Source of the DNA: Halobacteriales archaeon
Lineage (GTDB): Archaea; Halobacteriota; Halobacteria; Halorutilales; JAHENH01
Assembly: GCA_018609935.1 (NCBI GenBank)
Contig: JAHENH010000157.1
Span: 1-64,000, forward strand
Direction: 5' to 3'
DNA: 64,000 nucleotides
Shown here: in pieces, positions 36,480 through 47,047 of the stretch
Layout: each line of letters begins with the position of its first letter
Numbering within the stretch: position 1 is the first letter of the stretch
Position numbers and translations under genes: made by a program
The notes under the pieces: generated by a model
What the model saw: the letters and a program-made list of their open reading frames with translations, nothing else
What the model was told of the DNA's origin: nothing
The model's database searches: none

Positions 36480-38657
36480 ATGGGACGCAGAGAGCAGATG
36501 GTGGAGAAATGTGTAGAGTTGATGAGAACTCCTGATAATATACGGAATATAGGTATAGTGGCTCATGTTGATCATGGGAAGACAACACTCACGGACAACT
36601 TATTAGCTAAAGCTGGTATTATATCTGAGGAATTATCTGGAGAACAACTTTTTATGGATACAGCAGAAGATGAACAAGAGAGAGGTATAACTATTGATGC
36701 CGCTAATATTTCGATGGTGCATGACTATGAAGATAGCGATTATCTTATAAATCTTATTGACACTCCAGGCCATGTAGATTTTGGAGGTGATGTTACAAGG
36801 GCGATGAGAGCTGTAGATGGTGCTATAGTTGTTATAGATGCAGTTGAAGGAGTTATGCCCCAAACGGAAACAGTATTGAGACAGGCTCTACGTGAAGGTG
36901 TAAAGCCTGTATTGTTTGTTAATAAGGTTGACAGGTTAATAAATGAGCTAAGAGAAGGTCCGGAAGAACTTAAACGAAGATTAACCAAGGTAATAGCTGA
37001 AGTAAATGAATTAATAAGAAATCTAGGTGAAGAAGAATGGAAAGTAGAAGTAGATGATGGAAGTGTAGCATTTGGAAGTGCATTATACGGATGGGCAGTA
37101 AGCGCGCCATCTATGAGTCAAAGTGGTATAGGGTTCGAAGAAGTCTATGAATATAATGAAAGTGGAGAGGAGGGAGTTAAAAAATTAGCCAAAAAATCAC
37201 CACTACATACAGTAGTTTTAAACATGGTTGTTAGGCATTTCCCCAATCCACTAGACGCTCAAAAACGTAGAATACCAATAATCTGGAGAGGTGATGCAGA
37301 AAGTAATATAGCACAAGACATGATCGAAGTGGATCCTGATGGAGATACAGTCTTTATGGTAACCGATATTTCAGTTGATGAACATGCAGGTGAAATAGCT
37401 ACAGGAAGACTCTTTTCTGGAAGAATAAAGAAAGGAGATAAACTCGATGTTTCGGGTACTGCTCAAAAAGAAAGGATACAAAGTGTAGGTATATTCATGG
37501 GTGATGAAAGAGAAGAAGTAGAAGAAGTACCAGCAGGCAATATAGCAGCAGTCACAGGTCTTAAAAAAGCCGTTGCAGGTTCTACAGTATCCAGTAACGA
37601 AATGACTCCCTTCGAATCAATAGAACACATCTCAGAACCAGTTGTTACTGTAGCAGTAGAAGCTAAAGAAATGGACGACCTGCCTAAACTTATAGAGGTT
37701 TTAAGACAGGTGTCAAAAGAAGACCCAACAATAGATGTACAGATCGACGAGGAAACTGGCGAACACCTAATATCAGGTATGGGAGAACTACATCTCGAAG
37801 TAGTAACAGATAGAATAGAAGAAAACAAAGGAATACCAGTAGAGACAAGTGAACCTATAGTTGTCTATAGGGAAACAGTAAAAAGTGAAAGCGATACAAA
37901 AGAAGGAGTATCACCAAACCGACATAATAGATTTTACCTAGAGGTAGAACCTCTATCAGAAGACATAGTTGAGGTCCTAAAAAGAGGTAAAGCTACAATG
38001 GACCAACCTGAAAAAGAAAGAAGAAAAGCCTTAGAAGAAGCAGGAATGAACAAAGACGACGCAGGAAATATAGTAGACATAAAAAATAGTAATATTCTTG
38101 TAGATTCAACTAAAGGAATACAGTTCCTACGTGAAACAATGGAACTAATAGAACAAGGATTTCAAGAAGCCGCAGAATCAGGCCCATTAGCTGGAGAACC
38201 CACCCAAGGAGTTCTAGTTAGACTTGTAGATGTTAAACTACATGAAGACGCTGTACACCGAGGCCCCGCACAAGTTATTCCAGCAACACGGAGAGCCATA
38301 CACGAAGCAATGATAGACTCAGAAGTACATCTTTTAGAGCCAGTACAAGACGTATATATAGAAACCCCGCCAGAATATATGGGTCAAGCGTCGGGTGAAC
38401 TACAGGGAAGAAGAGGAAGAGTAGACGAAACTAAAGAAGAAGAAGGAATCATAGTAATAGAGGGTAGAGCACCAGTTGCAGAACTATTTGGTTTCTCTTC
38501 ATCTATGAGGAGTGCAACAGAAGGAAGAGCAACATGGAATGTTGAAAATGCTGGATTCGAAGCATTACCCCCAAACCTACAGAAAGAAACAGCCATAGAG
38601 ATCAGGTCAAGAAAAGGAATGAAAGAACAAATACCAGAAGGACTTAATTTCTTATAG
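36480..38657 (+). CDS. fusA: Translation elongation factor EF-2
   Basis: A 725-residue translocation GTPase. The G domain has [15 protein letters not shown] (P-loop), [15 protein letters not shown] and NKVDRL. The C-terminal domains contain [13 protein letters not shown] with the diphthamide His593. It moves tRNA and mRNA through the ribosome. In many archaea fusA sits in the str operon with rps12, rps7 and tuf; here it stands alone. A homopurine-rich leader precedes the ATG. The length is standard. Confidence 0.96.
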   Translation: MGRREQMVEKCVELMRTPDNIRNIGIVAHVDHGKTTLTDNLLAKAGIISEELSGEQLFMDTAEDEQERGITIDAANISMVHDYEDSDYLINLIDTPGHVDFGGDVTRAMRAVDGAIVVIDAVEGVMPQTETVLRQALREGVKPVLFVNKVDRLINELREGPEELKRRLTKVIAEVNELIRNLGEEEWKVEVDDGSVAFGSALYGWAVSAPSMSQSGIGFEEVYEYNESGEEGVKKLAKKSPLHTVVLNMVVRHFPNPLDAQKRRIPIIWRGDAESNIAQDMIEVDPDGDTVFMVTDISVDEHAGEIATGRLFSGRIKKGDKLDVSGTAQKERIQSVGIFMGDEREEVEEVPAGNIAAVTGLKKAVAGSTVSSNEMTPFESIEHISEPVVTVAVEAKEMDDLPKLIEVLRQVSKEDPTIDVQIDEETGEHLISGMGELHLEVVTDRIEENKGIPVETSEPIVVYRETVKSESDTKEGVSPNRHNRFYLEVEPLSEDIVEVLKRGKATMDQPEKERRKALEEAGMNKDDAGNIVDIKNSNILVDSTKGIQFLRETMELIEQGFQEAAESGPLAGEPTQGVLVRLVDVKLHEDAVHRGPAQVIPATRRAIHEAMIDSEVHLLEPVQDVYIETPPEYMGQASGELQGRRGRVDETKEEEGIIVIEGRAPVAELFGFSSSMRSATEGRATWNVENAGFEALPPNLQKETAIEIRSRKGMKEQIPEGLNFL

Positions 38658-38769
38658 ACTAAAAAATATCTATTTTTAATAAATATATTAAAATTCTTTT
38701 TTATATATTTAATCCGTTATTTATCTAAATAAATTATATATTTTATCTCAGTTTTTCCGTAATTATTAA

Positions 38770-39297
38770 TTAATTAGAGTTTTCTGCTGGTGCTTTCATT
38801 TCATCTATTTTACAAATTAATACTCCTTCAGTCTGATCCTTTCCATCTACAGTACCTCTAATTACAAGACGGGAGATAGGTGTAGGGCCTATTTCTATTT
38901 CATCTCCTTCTCTAAATGATCTTATTTCTCCTTCCCCCCTTATTTCTGCACGACATAAAGAAGGATGGTGTACACTTGTTAGATCTACTTCCACTACATT
39001 TGCATCTATCTTTTTACCATTTCTAAGTAAAGGTACAGATGCTGATTCATTCATTTCTTCTATATCTAATGATTCATAGGCCTCAGTTGTAGGTTTATAT
39101 CCACCTTTTGGACCAGGGATTCCTTCAACCAGTCCAAGTGCTTTAAGCGATTGCATTTGGTTTCTAACAGTACCTGGGCTTCTACCCGTTCTTTCAGCTA
39201 TTTCCCTACCCTTTACAGCTTTTTCTTCCCGTCCAAAAATATCCACAAGAGTTTTTAATACTTCCCTTTGACTGGATGAAAGTTCAATCTCAGGCAT
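38770..39297 (-). CDS. Winged-helix transcriptional regulator with C-terminal beta domain
   Basis: A 175-residue protein. A winged helix occupies about 1-70 (QREVLKTLVDIFG, REIAERTGRSPGTVRNQMQSLKALGLV). The second half (VVEVDLTSVHHPSLCRAEIRGEG..FREGDEIEIGPTPISRLVIRG) is a beta-rich domain found fused to such HTH regulators in halophilic archaea and related COG2524-like proteins. It may sense a ligand. I placed the start at the second Met, before PEIELSS. It converges on EF-2. The target is unknown. Confidence 0.75.
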   Translation of the reverse strand: MPEIELSSSQREVLKTLVDIFGREEKAVKGREIAERTGRSPGTVRNQMQSLKALGLVEGIPGPKGGYKPTTEAYESLDIEEMNESASVPLLRNGKKIDANVVEVDLTSVHHPSLCRAEIRGEGEIRSFREGDEIEIGPTPISRLVIRGTVDGKDQTEGVLICKIDEMKAPAENSN

Positions 39298-39378
39298 GTT
39301 TAGATATAAAATTATCAATACTTATTAAAATTATGGCTTCGTTGGGCTTTTATTGTTTGAGGACAAAACCTACCAAGA

Positions 39379-39449
39379 GCGCTGGTGGTCTAGTGGTATG
39401 ACTAGGGCCTTCCAAGCCCTCAACGCGGGTTCAAATCCCGCCCAGCGCA
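39379..39449 (+). tRNA. tRNA-Gly (anticodon TCC)
   Basis: A cloverleaf with acceptor stem GCGCTGG/CCAGCGC and discriminator A. The anticodon stem AGGGC/GCCCT encloses CTTCCAA, giving anticodon UCC (codons GGA/GGG). The T-stem GCGGG/CCCGC has the loop TTCAAAT. CCA is not encoded. Confidence 0.96.
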
Positions 39450-39570
39450 ACTACTAGATGGATTTTTTTATTATATATATGATAAATTTATTTACTAATA
39501 TACATTAAAAATTATATATAATATGAAATACTGTTCATCTGATAAATTATAATTAATTCCGTTATTTTAG

Positions 39571-40299
39571 TTAATCATCACGCTGTGACGGGTGAGATAC
39601 AGGGTCGTCATCATATCTACTAGAGAAATATTCTTGCATTATCTGTATTGAGGTATCTTCTCTTTCCTTTCTTTCCTCAGGTGTTATTTCCTCACAACCT
39701 TCAGGTATTTCCCTATCTCTATTGGTGAAATATCCTTCAGGAGCAACCCAATCGTGATAAAAATCAGGATTATTATCTTCAATCAAGGTTATTGCAACTT
39801 TCGCCCCATGGCCAGCAGAAACTATCGCTTGATGATAATCATAAGCAATACGGCCAGCAGCATATAAATTTTCTACAGAACTTCTACCTTTCCCATCTGT
39901 GGAAATAAATGTCTTTGAACCTTCCTCGAAGATATCAACACCCAGGCCTTCAAGAAAAGAAGTATCACTCCAAGACGCAATAAGTAAATAGGTAGTCGAA
40001 ACACTATCCCCATCTCTTTTATTAACTACAAATTCATCACCTCTACGTTTTATATCTTCTACAAAACCTTCATCATAACTGCATCCATTTCTTTTAGCTT
40101 GGTCTAAACCCATATGTAAAAAAAGTCTAGAATTAACTCCAGCCGGAAATCCTAGATAGTTCTCAAGATGAGCATTCCTCTTTAAAATAGAAGCTCCATG
40201 CTCTAAAATTAGAGTGTCAAGATCAGCACGCCCAGTAAATATCCCAGCTGAAAGACCCGACGGCCCTCCACCAATTATTATAACATCATAATCTGACAT
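39571..40299 (-). CDS. Short FAD-dependent oxidoreductase, thioredoxin-reductase-like
   Basis: A 242-residue flavoprotein. YDVIIIGGGPSGLSAGIFTGRA is the FAD dinucleotide fold and LYAAGRIAYDYHQAIVSAGHGAKVA is the C-terminal FAD block of thioredoxin reductases. It is shorter than TrxB (about 310). The central NAD(P)H domain and the CxxC redox pair are missing, so it cannot act as a usual reductase. Haloarchaea have similar short proteins of unknown role. The tail after about 205 is acidic and polar. Confidence 0.8.
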   Translation of the reverse strand: MSDYDVIIIGGGPSGLSAGIFTGRADLDTLILEHGASILKRNAHLENYLGFPAGVNSRLFLHMGLDQAKRNGCSYDEGFVEDIKRRGDEFVVNKRDGDSVSTTYLLIASWSDTSFLEGLGVDIFEEGSKTFISTDGKGRSSVENLYAAGRIAYDYHQAIVSAGHGAKVAITLIEDNNPDFYHDWVAPEGYFTNRDREIPEGCEEITPEERKEREDTSIQIMQEYFSSRYDDDPVSHPSQRDD

Positions 40300-40377
40300 C
40301 AAATAGTAATATATCCTTGTTGTTTATTCCTTTTAAGAAAAAACAAAAATATAGAAATATACTATATTTTTAGTTTT

Positions 40378-41136
40378 TTACCCATATTCTTCAAGTCCTC
40401 TTTGCACCGGGTTTTTTATAGTTTTTCCCGAAGGTGCCACCATACACAGTTCACCATTTGAGAATATCTGTCCTTTAACAGATTCTATTTTCCCTTTGAA
40501 CCTTCCTTTCCTATAAAGATTTTTACATATCAATCTAGGATATATAGTTTCATCGGATGGTGAAACAATATCTTGTATTTTATTTTCTATCCCTATATCT
40601 TTAAGGGTGTCTTTAAGACTGTTTTTAGGTCTTTGTAATTTTTTTTCTTTTCTAATCTTTTGTTTTATTCCTTTTTCAGATAGCTCTTTTTCTTTTTTCA
40701 AAGCTTGTTTTGAAGACAATTCACTATAAATTTCTACTGCTTTATCAGCTCCTTGTTCTATCCATCTTCTTTTTATTTTTTTAGATCTCGTAACTCCTAC
40801 TTTTATTTCACTTCCACATTGAGCCATATATACACTAAAATCCGCATCGACTCCAGCTTTCTCTCTTCCTTCTATATATCCAGTATAAATATCGTTTTGT
40901 CTACAATATCTACATTGATATCCACAATCTAGTTTTTTAAATCTGGGACAAGGTTTTCTATTCCCTATATCAGCTATATATCCTATGCATCTTCTTTCAT
41001 CAGAGATTTCAAATTCTAATAGTTTACCTATATCTAATTTTTCATAGTTAAAATCATTAAATGATGTAGTTAGTAATATTGCAGTCCACTTACCAGAGTT
41101 ATCTTTACTCCAAGATATTTTTACAATAGCCCTCAT
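40378..41136 (-). CDS. DUF2797 protein
   Basis: A 252-residue protein of the DUF2797 family. It has an N-terminal beta region, a Cys cluster (CPRFKKLDCGYQCRYCRQNDIYTGYIEG) that may bind zinc, and VGVTRSKKIKRRWIEQGADKAVEI, similar to a GIY-YIG-like segment. The C-terminal part is Lys-rich and then beta-rich. No function is established. It lies 39 bases downstream of hyuB in the same direction and could belong to its transcript. Confidence 0.8.
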   Translation of the reverse strand: MRAIVKISWSKDNSGKWTAILLTTSFNDFNYEKLDIGKLLEFEISDERRCIGYIADIGNRKPCPRFKKLDCGYQCRYCRQNDIYTGYIEGREKAGVDADFSVYMAQCGSEIKVGVTRSKKIKRRWIEQGADKAVEIYSELSSKQALKKEKELSEKGIKQKIRKEKKLQRPKNSLKDTLKDIGIENKIQDIVSPSDETIYPRLICKNLYRKGRFKGKIESVKGQIFSNGELCMVAPSGKTIKNPVQRGLEEYG

Positions 41137-41175
41137 TTAATCGTTAACAAATTATAGATATATAAATAATAGTAG

Positions 41176-42744
41176 TTATTGCGATGTTTTTTGATCTAGC
41201 ATATCTTTTTTTATTAATTTAGAACTTCGATTTTTAAAATCCCCATATCCACCTCCTCCTGGAGTTCTTATTTCAACGGTACTTCCTTCATCTATTTTTA
41301 TAGTTGTTTTAGAACTTATCTTGTTTTCATCTATAAAGTTTCTACCTTTTTTACCGTTATTCCCTTTATTTCTACCTTTTGGAGCTACAGATCTTCTTTC
41401 TGTTAATAATGAAACAACAGCATTGTCTTTAACTGTAATAGCTCTTTTTAGCCCGAGCCCTCCTCTGTATTTACCTAACCCACCACTATTTTCTCTAAAA
41501 GAATACTCTTTTACTTGTAGTGGATACTCGGTTTCTATAGACTCTATAGGTGTATTAAGAGTATTAGTCATCCCTACATGTACCCCATCCATACCATCTT
41601 TATTTCTTCTAGCTCCAGAACCCCCACCTATAGTTTCATAATAAGTAAAATCGGTATTACCGATTATTAGATTGTTCATAGTTCCTTGTCCCTGTGCAGG
41701 AATTCTATTTGGCATAGCTTTAGATAAAGCCTCCATAACTACATCTACAATTCTTTGACTAGTTTCTACATTACCACCTACAACTGCACTAGGAGAGTTT
41801 GGGTTTAACAAGCTACCTTTTGGCGCATATACCGATACAGGTTCATAGCATCCATGGTTTGAGGGGATATCCTTGTTATCTATAATACATCGAAACACAA
41901 AATATACTGAACTTTTCGTAACAGACAGTGGGGCATTTAGATTCCCTTCTATTTGTTTATCTGTACCAGTAAAATCAACTGAAAAATTTTCTTCTCCTAT
42001 ATCTATAGTTGTCTTTATTTCTATATTCTGTTTTGCTTCAAGAATGTCACTAGCCTCATATATACCAGTTGGCATCTTTTCTATCTCGGATTTCACTCTT
42101 GTTTGTGAATAATCGATTATAGATGAAAATGCAGAATCTAGTTCATGTTTTTCATCTAATTCCTCTATTCTAGCTTGTGCTCGTTTATTAGCTCCAATTT
42201 GTGCTTGTAGATCAGCTCTTCTTTCATCACTATTTCTAACATTAGTTGTTATTAAGTCAAATATATCATAGTTTATACTCCCTTCAGAAACAATCCGTAT
42301 AGGAGGGATTCTTATTCCTTCTTGATATATTTCATTTGAGTCAGCAGGCATACTACCAGGTGACTTTCCACCTATATCAGCATGATGTGCTCTAGATACT
42401 GAATATCCTACTATGTTATCATCTACCACAATAGGTGATACAAGAGTAATATCAGGTAGATGTGTACCTCCTCTATATGGATCATTTAGAATAAAAATAT
42501 CATCCTTTTTTGGGTTTTTATCTAATACTGAATCCACCGCTTCTGGCATAGCACCTAAATGTACTGGTATATGTTCAGCTTGTGCCACCATCCTTCCTTT
42601 TGAATCAAATATAGCAGTTGAGCAATCCTTCCTTTCTTTTATATTAGGAGAATAAGAACTCCGTACAAGTATTTCCCCCATCTCTTCTGCTATACCTTCA
42701 AGCCTATTTCTTATCACCTCTAAAGTAATAGGATCAGCATCCAT
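41176..42744 (-). CDS. hyuB: Hydantoinase B / N-methylhydantoinase subunit
   Basis: A 522-residue HyuB-family protein. It begins DADPITLEVIRNRLEGIAEEMGEILVRSSYSPNI, with DCSTAIFD, HIPVHLGAMPEAV, NDPYRGGTHLPDITLV and TPGGGGYGD near the C-terminus, all standard. With HyuA it forms an ATP-dependent ring-opening enzyme of the hydantoinase, 5-oxoprolinase or acetone-carboxylase group. Its start overlaps the hyuA stop by 11 bases. A possible substrate is 5-oxoproline or a hydantoin; I see nothing that decides it. Confidence 0.92.
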   Translation of the reverse strand: MDADPITLEVIRNRLEGIAEEMGEILVRSSYSPNIKERKDCSTAIFDSKGRMVAQAEHIPVHLGAMPEAVDSVLDKNPKKDDIFILNDPYRGGTHLPDITLVSPIVVDDNIVGYSVSRAHHADIGGKSPGSMPADSNEIYQEGIRIPPIRIVSEGSINYDIFDLITTNVRNSDERRADLQAQIGANKRAQARIEELDEKHELDSAFSSIIDYSQTRVKSEIEKMPTGIYEASDILEAKQNIEIKTTIDIGEENFSVDFTGTDKQIEGNLNAPLSVTKSSVYFVFRCIIDNKDIPSNHGCYEPVSVYAPKGSLLNPNSPSAVVGGNVETSQRIVDVVMEALSKAMPNRIPAQGQGTMNNLIIGNTDFTYYETIGGGSGARRNKDGMDGVHVGMTNTLNTPIESIETEYPLQVKEYSFRENSGGLGKYRGGLGLKRAITVKDNAVVSLLTERRSVAPKGRNKGNNGKKGRNFIDENKISSKTTIKIDEGSTVEIRTPGGGGYGDFKNRSSKLIKKDMLDQKTSQ

Positions 42745-44710
42745 TTTTTAATAATATAACAGTTCCATCATCGTTTATTTTAGACTTCCAACACGGTGGA
42801 ACAAGTATTGTTGTTTCTTCTTCCTCAAAAACTGCAGGGCCCTCTATTTCACCTGGAGAAATATTCCTACGCCTATATATTGGGGTTTCATACCATCCAT
42901 CAAAAAACACCTCTCTATAATTTTTAAATCCCTCATCTTTAGATTGATATATGTTTTCAGGATTTTCTCTTTCTATAGTTACATTTATCCTTAGGTTAAC
43001 AACTTCAACTGATTCATCCATCATATATCCTCTTTGAGTTTTATGTTTATCATGGAACTTTTTCTCTAATCTTTTTTTATTAAACGGCTTTTCTACATCT
43101 ACCACAAGTTCAAAACTTTGTCCTATATATCGAATATCAGCAGCTCTTTCAATTTTAGCTTTATGTGGATCAGAAATTTTTGATTTAACTTCTTCTTCTA
43201 AAGACTCATATATATCCTGTAGTTGGCCCTCATCTATATCTTCTAAATCTCTAAGATATGTCCGGACAGTATCTTTTTTCTCATCAGCTACCAATAAGCT
43301 GAAAGCTGAAAAAACTCCAGCTGTAAGAGGTATTTTAACTTTTTTTATGTTAAGCTCATCTGCTAAAACAGCTGCATGTATTGGTCCTGCACCTCCTAAT
43401 GACACAATTTCAAATTCTCGAGGATCTTTACCTCTTTTTACAGTAAGAGATCTAATACCCTGAGCTATATTAGTATTAGCTATTTTATGGATCCCCATAG
43501 CAGTTTCAAATATACATTCAATATCTAATTTTTCCGAAAGTTCTTCAATTGAATCTTTAGCGGCCTCTTTATCAATAGAGATTTCTCCCCCAAGATCTGT
43601 TCCAGAACCAATATAACCTAAAATAAGATTAGCATCAGTTACAGTTGGTCTATCCCCTCCTTTTCCATAACACACAGGTCCTGGATTAGCTCCAGCAGAC
43701 TTAGGACCAACTCTTAATGCTCCACCATCATCAACCCAAGCAATACTACCTCCACCAGACCCTACAGTTTTAACATTTATTGTAGGAGTCTTTATCGGAT
43801 ACTGGTTTATCTTCGTTTCAGTTGTCTTTTCCACCTCACCATTTTGTATTAAACTTATATCACATGATGTTCCCCCCATATCTATTGCTATAGCATTATT
43901 AGAAATTACAGGCACTCCAACAGCTCCTGCAGCAGGAATTATTGTCTTAACTTCCTGTATATTATCTATATCACTTATCCCACCATTAGACTGCATTATC
44001 TTAGGAGTAGGTATCCCAGCCTCAATTGATCTATCTGAAAGACGGGAAAGATATCCCTGTATCTTAGGTGTTATATAAGCATCTAAGACTGTTGTAGATG
44101 TACGTTCATATTCTCTAAATTCAGCTAATACTTCAGAAGATATAGATACAGGAACATCAAGCTCTTTATTAAGCAATTTCTTTATTTTTCTTTCATTTTC
44201 AGGGTTAGAATAAGAATGCAAAAATGATACAGCAACACTTTCTATTTCTTTAGAACCTATCTTATCAGCTATTTTTCTAGCTTCATTTTCTTCAATTCTT
44301 TCATCAATTTTATTTGGAAAAGATCTTTCTTCTATTTCAAATCGATATCTCCTAGGTACCAAAGGTTCCGGCTTTTCTGCATCAAGATCATATAAAGAAG
44401 GTCGGTCTTGTCTTCTTATTTCAACTATATCCCTGAATCCCTGTGTTGTTATAAGTGCTGTTTTTGCTCCAGATTTCTCTAAAACTGCATTTATAGGTAC
44501 AGTCATACAATGAATGAATTCAGATATTTTAGAAGCATAAACATCTGCTTTACTACATGCTTTTTTTATACCTTTTATAGCTCCAATACTTTGATCATCA
44601 GTTGTAGGTACTTTAGCCGCAGTTAATTCTCCCTGATTAATCAACACAACATCAGTAAAAGTCCCTCCAATATCCACTCCAACTCTAATTTTTTCTTTTT
44701 TTCCAGACAT
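42734..44710 (-). CDS. hyuA: Hydantoinase A / oxoprolinase subunit
   Basis: A 658-residue ASKHA-fold subunit. RVGVDIGGTFTDVVL is the N-terminal nucleotide motif, then MTVPINAVLEKSGAKTALITTQGFRDIVEIRRQDRP, AIDMGGTSCDISLI and SLGGAGPIHAAVLADEL. It supplies the ATP-binding half of the HyuAB enzyme. I took the ATG at 44710; the longer start adds six residues. It is first in a probable hyuA-hyuB operon. The length is normal for the family. Confidence 0.92.
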   Translation of the reverse strand: MSGKKEKIRVGVDIGGTFTDVVLINQGELTAAKVPTTDDQSIGAIKGIKKACSKADVYASKISEFIHCMTVPINAVLEKSGAKTALITTQGFRDIVEIRRQDRPSLYDLDAEKPEPLVPRRYRFEIEERSFPNKIDERIEENEARKIADKIGSKEIESVAVSFLHSYSNPENERKIKKLLNKELDVPVSISSEVLAEFREYERTSTTVLDAYITPKIQGYLSRLSDRSIEAGIPTPKIMQSNGGISDIDNIQEVKTIIPAAGAVGVPVISNNAIAIDMGGTSCDISLIQNGEVEKTTETKINQYPIKTPTINVKTVGSGGGSIAWVDDGGALRVGPKSAGANPGPVCYGKGGDRPTVTDANLILGYIGSGTDLGGEISIDKEAAKDSIEELSEKLDIECIFETAMGIHKIANTNIAQGIRSLTVKRGKDPREFEIVSLGGAGPIHAAVLADELNIKKVKIPLTAGVFSAFSLLVADEKKDTVRTYLRDLEDIDEGQLQDIYESLEEEVKSKISDPHKAKIERAADIRYIGQSFELVVDVEKPFNKKRLEKKFHDKHKTQRGYMMDESVEVVNLRINVTIERENPENIYQSKDEGFKNYREVFFDGWYETPIYRRRNISPGEIEGPAVFEEEETTILVPPCWKSKINDDGTVILLKNGC

Positions 44711-44891
44711 TTCACGGAACCCGTTCAATTAAAGTCTATTCTATATAAAATATAATCTATCAAGATAGTTTTATTGATGTACTTTCTCTCTAACTATAGT
44801 TTTTCTATAATATACAATAGATTAACTAAATCTATTTGTTTGAATACTTGATAGTAAAAACAAAGGTATCTAAACAAAAGATATAAATATA

Positions 44892-45620
44892 TTAGTTCAA
44901 TTTTTTCTTTATTTTATCTGCATATTTATCAGCTATACGTATAGGTTCTGGAAGTTTATAATTCTGACATAGTTTTTCAACAATATCTACCGAAGAACTG
45001 TTGCTAACTCTATGTCCTGAGCTTACATAGATAGGATTAATTTTATAATTTTTATATTGTTTAGATTGGAAAGCGTAACCAATAGTGGATTCAGATTGTG
45101 TTTCAATAGTGTCGTCAGATTTTATTTTTATTCTCTCACCCTTAGGAAGTTTATCTATAGGTTTTTCCGGAGTTCCACAAAGAAGATTTTTAGCCACTCC
45201 AATAGATGGTATATCTGTAGCAACCCCGATATGTGTGGCTATTCCTGCCTGTCTAAAATGTATTCTTCCATTCCCATCAAGTAACAATAAATCTGGACTA
45301 AAGCTAACAGAATTAAGGACTTTTAATATACTTGGCCCTTCCCTAAATGCTAAAAGACCAGGTATATATGGAATACCTATATCAGATAATACATAATTTT
45401 TTTCTATTATCTCGTCATCTTTGAAAAATACTATAGCGCTTATTATTTTCTCTTCATCTAAAAACGCTTGATCTATACCGGCTATAGTACAATCAAAAAC
45501 ATCATTTATATATAAATCATCTTTAAAGACAGCTTTTGAGGTAATATTTCGTTGCAATTCTTTCATTTCCTTCTTAGACAAAGAAGAATTAGGGAACAGA
45601 TCTGTATCTATATCTACCAA
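44892..45620 (-). CDS. nfi: Endonuclease V
   Basis: A 242-residue repair nuclease that cuts near deaminated bases such as inosine. The motifs are AGIDQAF (metal Asp), YIPGLLAFREGPSI (wedge and Glu), LLLLDGNGRIHFRQAGIATHIGV (metal Asp and His), IGVAKNLL and PIYVSSGHRVS. All catalytic positions look intact. It stands alone downstream of the divergent promoter region of the SOD gene and upstream of hyuA. The length is a little above bacterial Nfi. Confidence 0.92.
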   Translation of the reverse strand: MVDIDTDLFPNSSLSKKEMKELQRNITSKAVFKDDLYINDVFDCTIAGIDQAFLDEEKIISAIVFFKDDEIIEKNYVLSDIGIPYIPGLLAFREGPSILKVLNSVSFSPDLLLLDGNGRIHFRQAGIATHIGVATDIPSIGVAKNLLCGTPEKPIDKLPKGERIKIKSDDTIETQSESTIGYAFQSKQYKNYKINPIYVSSGHRVSNSSSVDIVEKLCQNYKLPEPIRIADKYADKIKKKLN

Positions 45621-45694
45621 TTCTTAAAATATAGCTTATAAAATAATAAAAGAGTGTTGGAAAACGTTGTAGTTTTTAAGTGTTAATTATTTTT

Positions 45695-46291
45695 TTAAGA
45701 TTTTGCATCTTGGTAACGGCTTTCTACATCATCCCAGTTTACTACATCCCACCAACTATCTATATAGTCTCCTTTATTGTTTTCATATTGTAGATAGAAA
45801 GCATGTTCCCATACATCTAATACTAATAATGGAGTACCTCCTTCTATAGTTCGATTGTTATGGTTTTCGACTTGTTTAATCATAAGTTGGTCTAGTTCAG
45901 GTTCATAGACCAACATCCCCCAACCTGATCCTTCAACAGATCCAGCTGTTGCAGAAAACTCGTCTTTGAAGTTTTCGAAGGATCCAAAATCATTTTCTAT
46001 CCCATCACCTAAAGCTCCCCCAGGTTCACCACCTCCATCTGGTGACATATTGGGCCAAAATATTGAATGGTTTATATGTCCCGATAGATTAAAGGATAAA
46101 TTTCTTTTTACTGCTTTTATTCCATCGTAGTTTCCGTTAGACCTCATCTCTTCTAGTTTTTCTAGAGCTGCATTTGCTCCATTTACATATCCTTGATGGT
46201 GTTTATCATGGTGTAGCCTCATTATGCGCTCATCTATATGTGGCTCCAATGCATCATAATCATATGGTAATTCAGGTAGTTCGTATGCCAT
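45695..46291 (-). CDS. sod: Fe/Mn superoxide dismutase
   Basis: A 198-residue dismutase. It begins YELPELPYDYDALEPHID; the metal ligands are His in MRLHHDKHHQGYV, His in LSGHINHSIFW and Asp-His in LDVWEHAFYLQYEN. The WWDVVNWDDV end is typical. The fold is the archaeal Mn or cambialistic type; Met/Gln residues suggest Mn but this is not certain. The ATG at 46291 is used. It suggests exposure to oxygen, in line with the Rieske and ferritin-like proteins. Confidence 0.94.
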   Translation of the reverse strand: MAYELPELPYDYDALEPHIDERIMRLHHDKHHQGYVNGANAALEKLEEMRSNGNYDGIKAVKRNLSFNLSGHINHSIFWPNMSPDGGGEPGGALGDGIENDFGSFENFKDEFSATAGSVEGSGWGMLVYEPELDQLMIKQVENHNNRTIEGGTPLLVLDVWEHAFYLQYENNKGDYIDSWWDVVNWDDVESRYQDAKS

Positions 46292-46441
46292 ACATCTGTG
46301 GAAGGTATTCAAACTAATTTAACGTTGTGAATAATATTTATTATCTTATCTCCTTCTATTAAATATCTGATGATAGAGATGGTATAAAATAATATTTCAG
46401 AGGTTATTTCTTAATTTTTTTATTATGTGTTTTCTGTAGAG

Positions 46442-47047
46442 TTAAGGTTTTTTAGCTATTGTTACTATTGCGTCGTCTTTTATTATATTTGAACTTAATA
46501 ATTCATTTTTTATGTCTTTCCATCCAGCTTTTTTTAACATTTCCTTTGCTTCCTCTTTATTATAAAAAAGCATTATAGAATTAGCTATAGCTTTTAGAAA
46601 TCTATTTTTAGGTTTATTTGGACCTACAATAAGTATCTTTCCTTGTTTTTTGGTTACTCTTCTTGCTTCTTTTAGTGTTTTAACTGGTTCAGGAAAATAT
46701 TCTATTGCACCTGATGACCATACAGCATCAAAAGAGTTATCTTTATAAGGAAGGTTGTCTGCATCCCCTAAAATAAAATTAGCATCTATATTTTTTTCTA
46801 ATGCTTTCGAGAGTTGTTCTTTAGTTATGTCTACAGCATGTACTTCGTTTGATTTATTGGCTAGTTCTTCTGTAGCAAAACCTGTTCCACACCCTATATC
46901 TAAAACCGTATCATTTTCCTGTATAGAAAAGAGTTCTATAGCTCTCGACCGCATTTTTTCATTCCAAAAAACAGGATTTACCGTATCGTAAAAGTTTGAA
47001 AAATATTTGTAAAACAAACGTGTTCGTTTTTTCTTTCTTAGGATCAT
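46442..47047 (-). CDS. SAM-dependent methyltransferase, quinone-type (UbiE/MPBQ-like)
   Basis: A 201-residue class I methyltransferase: [16 protein letters not shown] (SAM motif I), [38 protein letters not shown] and GKILIVGPN. The start ([25 protein letters not shown]) and the [13 protein letters not shown] block closely follow a haloarchaeal group annotated as MPBQ/MSBQ-like. It may methylate menaquinone precursors, as UbiE/MenG does; that is inference. It overlaps the eif6 stop by four bases, forming an operon with ribosomal-protein genes. Confidence 0.85.
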   Translation of the reverse strand: MILRKKKRTRLFYKYFSNFYDTVNPVFWNEKMRSRAIELFSIQENDTVLDIGCGTGFATEELANKSNEVHAVDITKEQLSKALEKNIDANFILGDADNLPYKDNSFDAVWSSGAIEYFPEPVKTLKEARRVTKKQGKILIVGPNKPKNRFLKAIANSIMLFYNKEEAKEMLKKAGWKDIKNELLSSNIIKDDAIVTIAKKP

